Positions 62,020 to 64,000 of a stretch of DNA of 64,000 nucleotides are shown here, piece after piece. This DNA comes from Acidisoma cellulosilyticum. Lineage in GTDB: Bacteria > Pseudomonadota > Alphaproteobacteria > Acetobacterales > Acetobacteraceae. The notes under the pieces were generated by a model that had not been told where the DNA came from, searched no databases, and worked only from the letters and a program-made list of their open reading frames with translations. Made by a program: the position numbers and the translations under genes. The DNA lies in the NCBI RefSeq assembly GCF_020621385.1, contig NZ_JAESVA010000001.1, positions 558,001 through 622,000 of the forward strand, read 5' to 3'. How positions within the stretch are numbered: the first letter of the stretch is position 1; each line of letters starts with the position of its first letter.

Positions 62020-62213
62020 AGTCCGTCAGGTTTACTTGGAAACGCCACCAAATCTGTCGTGCGCGGGCCTAGCCGGCCGCACCCCGACCCGCGCATCTAC
62101 CCGGCGGAGCAAGCGACCGGCCGGCTGGCGCCGCGGCGGGTAGGTCCGGGGCGCGTAGCCCGCGCAACAAGTGCGCGGATGACAAATTATCTATTAAAAC
62201 CTGACAGACTCTA
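62017..62213. mobile_element. MITE-like palindromic element B at a stop codon
   Basis: A 197-bp non-coding element flanked by TA at both sides. Left end TAGAGTCCGTCAGGTTTAC (continuing TTGGAAACG), right end read inward TAGAGTCTGTCAGGTTTTAA, so the termini are inverted repeats of about 17 bp. The interior is very GC-rich and palindromic (GCGCGGGCC, GACCCGCGC). Removing the element with one TA leaves the upstream gene ending in TAG followed by GGTTTCG. See element A at 17785. Confidence 0.72.
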
Positions 62214-62245
62214 GGGTTTCGCTCGCGGCGTCAGCCAGACCGCGC

Positions 62246-62989
62246 CTACCGTCCGCCGGAGACAGTCACGACAGTCCCGGTGACATAGGACGAAGCCGGG
62301 GAGATCAGCCACAGCACCGCCTCGGCAATCTCCTCCGCCTCGCCGACACGCGCCATGGGAATGCCGGTTTTCTGCGCCTGCTCGCGCATCTCGATCGTGG
62401 TCATGTCGGTGGCCGTCATGCCCGGTGCGACGGCATTCACACGGATGCCGTCGCGCGCCACTTCATTGGCCAGACCTTTGGTCAGGCTCTCCACCGCGCC
62501 CTTGGTCGCCGCATAGGGCACGACACCGGAGAGACCGCCGAGGCGCGCCGCGACCGATGAAACATTGACGATGGAACCGCCCGCGCCGCCATGGGCTTTG
62601 GACATGCGGCGCACGGCTTCCTGCGCGCAATAGATTGTGCCGTAGACATTGACGGCGAAAAGCCGCTCGATATCGGCCTGCGGCTGGTTTTCGAGCTTTG
62701 CGTTGGCGCCGATCAGGCCGGCATTGTTGACCAGACCACCGATCGGGCCGAGTGCGGCTTCGGCGGCCACGAACATCGCCGCGACGGCTGCCGGGTCAGC
62801 CACATCACCGCCGACCGCAACCGCCTGTCCCCCAGCCGCTTTGATCTCAGCGACGATGGCCTCGGCGGCATCCGCCCGGCTCGCGTAGTTCACCGCGACG
62901 GCATAGCCCTTCGTCGCCAGAAGACGACAGATGGCGGCGCCGATGCCCCGGCTCCCCCCGGTCACAAGAACGGCTGGGAGCTGGGTCAT
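62246..62989 (-). CDS. SDR-family oxidoreductase
   Basis: A 247-residue classical short-chain dehydrogenase. The cofactor motif is VTGGSRGIGAAI (residues 9-20), with NNAG, and the catalytic Ser-Tyr-Lys in VNVSSVAARLG and VPYAATKGAVESL. It resembles glucose 1-dehydrogenase or 3-oxoacyl reductase types but is not in a fatty-acid cluster. It lies 30 bp downstream of the pyruvate kinase gene. Substrate unknown. Confidence 0.85.
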   Translation of the reverse strand: MTQLPAVLVTGGSRGIGAAICRLLATKGYAVAVNYASRADAAEAIVAEIKAAGGQAVAVGGDVADPAAVAAMFVAAEAALGPIGGLVNNAGLIGANAKLENQPQADIERLFAVNVYGTIYCAQEAVRRMSKAHGGAGGSIVNVSSVAARLGGLSGVVPYAATKGAVESLTKGLANEVARDGIRVNAVAPGMTATDMTTIEMREQAQKTGIPMARVGEAEEIAEAVLWLISPASSYVTGTVVTVSGGR

Positions 62990-63019
62990 CGGAACCTCCT
63001 TCAGAGAGACAGAGACGGA

Positions 63020-64000
<981 letters not shown>

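Overview
The window is a gene-dense, GC-rich stretch of an alphaproteobacterial chromosome. GcrA, a ChvG/ChvI two-component pair, the fabD-fabG-acpP-fabF-mltG order, metX-metW, BrnT/BrnA and a membrane ferritin of the MbfA type all point that way. The overall style fits Rhodospirillales/Acetobacteraceae, but that placement is an inference from gene content, not a phylogeny. There are no rRNA or tRNA genes, no CRISPR array, no intact insertion sequence and no prophage. No gene-free stretch exceeds about 270 bp.

Layout. 0-6.7 kb: a VapBC toxin-antitoxin pair abutting a complete cytochrome c maturation operon (ccmC-D-E-F-G-H-I, minus strand), then YciI-like and EVE-domain genes. 6.8-11.4 kb: fatty-acid synthesis (fabD, fabG, acpP, fabF) and mltG. 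11.4-17.8 kb: a secreted proline-rich protein, thpR, a 31-codon leader ORF coupled to a heparinase-like gene, a GT4 glycosyltransferase, a BrnTA module and purH. 17.8-25.5 kb: a small palindromic element, MgtC-like and MbfA-like metal genes, cobD, and lpxK-waaA-DUF374 for lipid A, then a GT-C membrane glycosyltransferase. 25.5-30.2 kb: xdhABC. 30.2-35.1 kb: metW-metX (minus) and an aromatic amino acid operon (chorismate mutase, hisC, tyrC). 35.1-41 kb: a LysR regulator, a class-III aminotransferase plus a sugar/amino-kinase-like partner, and chvG-chvI. 41.2-44.7 kb: nudix-alkB-mtnCDB-tatA. 44.9-48.4 kb: gcrA, then a methyltransferase and an RgpF-like glycan protein. 48.4-56.2 kb: moaE-moaD-lipoprotein-pgsA-uvrC and folB-pteridine reductase-uvrB. 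56.2-64 kb: a DUF1127/LysR pair, an XRE regulator, lnt, tsaB-rimI, a 2-hydroxyacid dehydrogenase, a second palindromic element, an SDR and the 3' part of pyruvate kinase.

How the genes fit together. Most of the window is core metabolism in tight operons with 1-8 bp start/stop overlaps (ccm, xdh, mtn, hisC-tyrC, uvrB-PTR-folB, waaA-DUF374). The envelope is well represented: lipid A (lpxK, waaA, DUF374), lipoproteins (lnt), phospholipid (pgsA), peptidoglycan (mltG) and surface glycan enzymes. Molybdopterin genes (moaD, moaE) supply the cofactor used by xdhB.

The most unusual observations are these. (1) Two MITE-like elements (161 and 197 bp) share inverted termini, and each sits exactly in the TA of the stop codon of the preceding gene, so the element terminus regenerates a TAG stop. 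A possible minimal relic of the same type follows the TAG stop of mltG. (2) A 31-codon ORF with a strong ribosome-binding site overlaps the heparinase start. (3) alkB appears to start at CTG. (4) A DnaA-box-like 9-mer lies just upstream of the gcrA promoter. (5) A kinase/phospho-lyase-like operon resembles the animal hydroxylysine/ethanolamine-phosphate pair. (6) A chorismate mutase carries what looks like a degenerate prephenate dehydratase/ACT tail.
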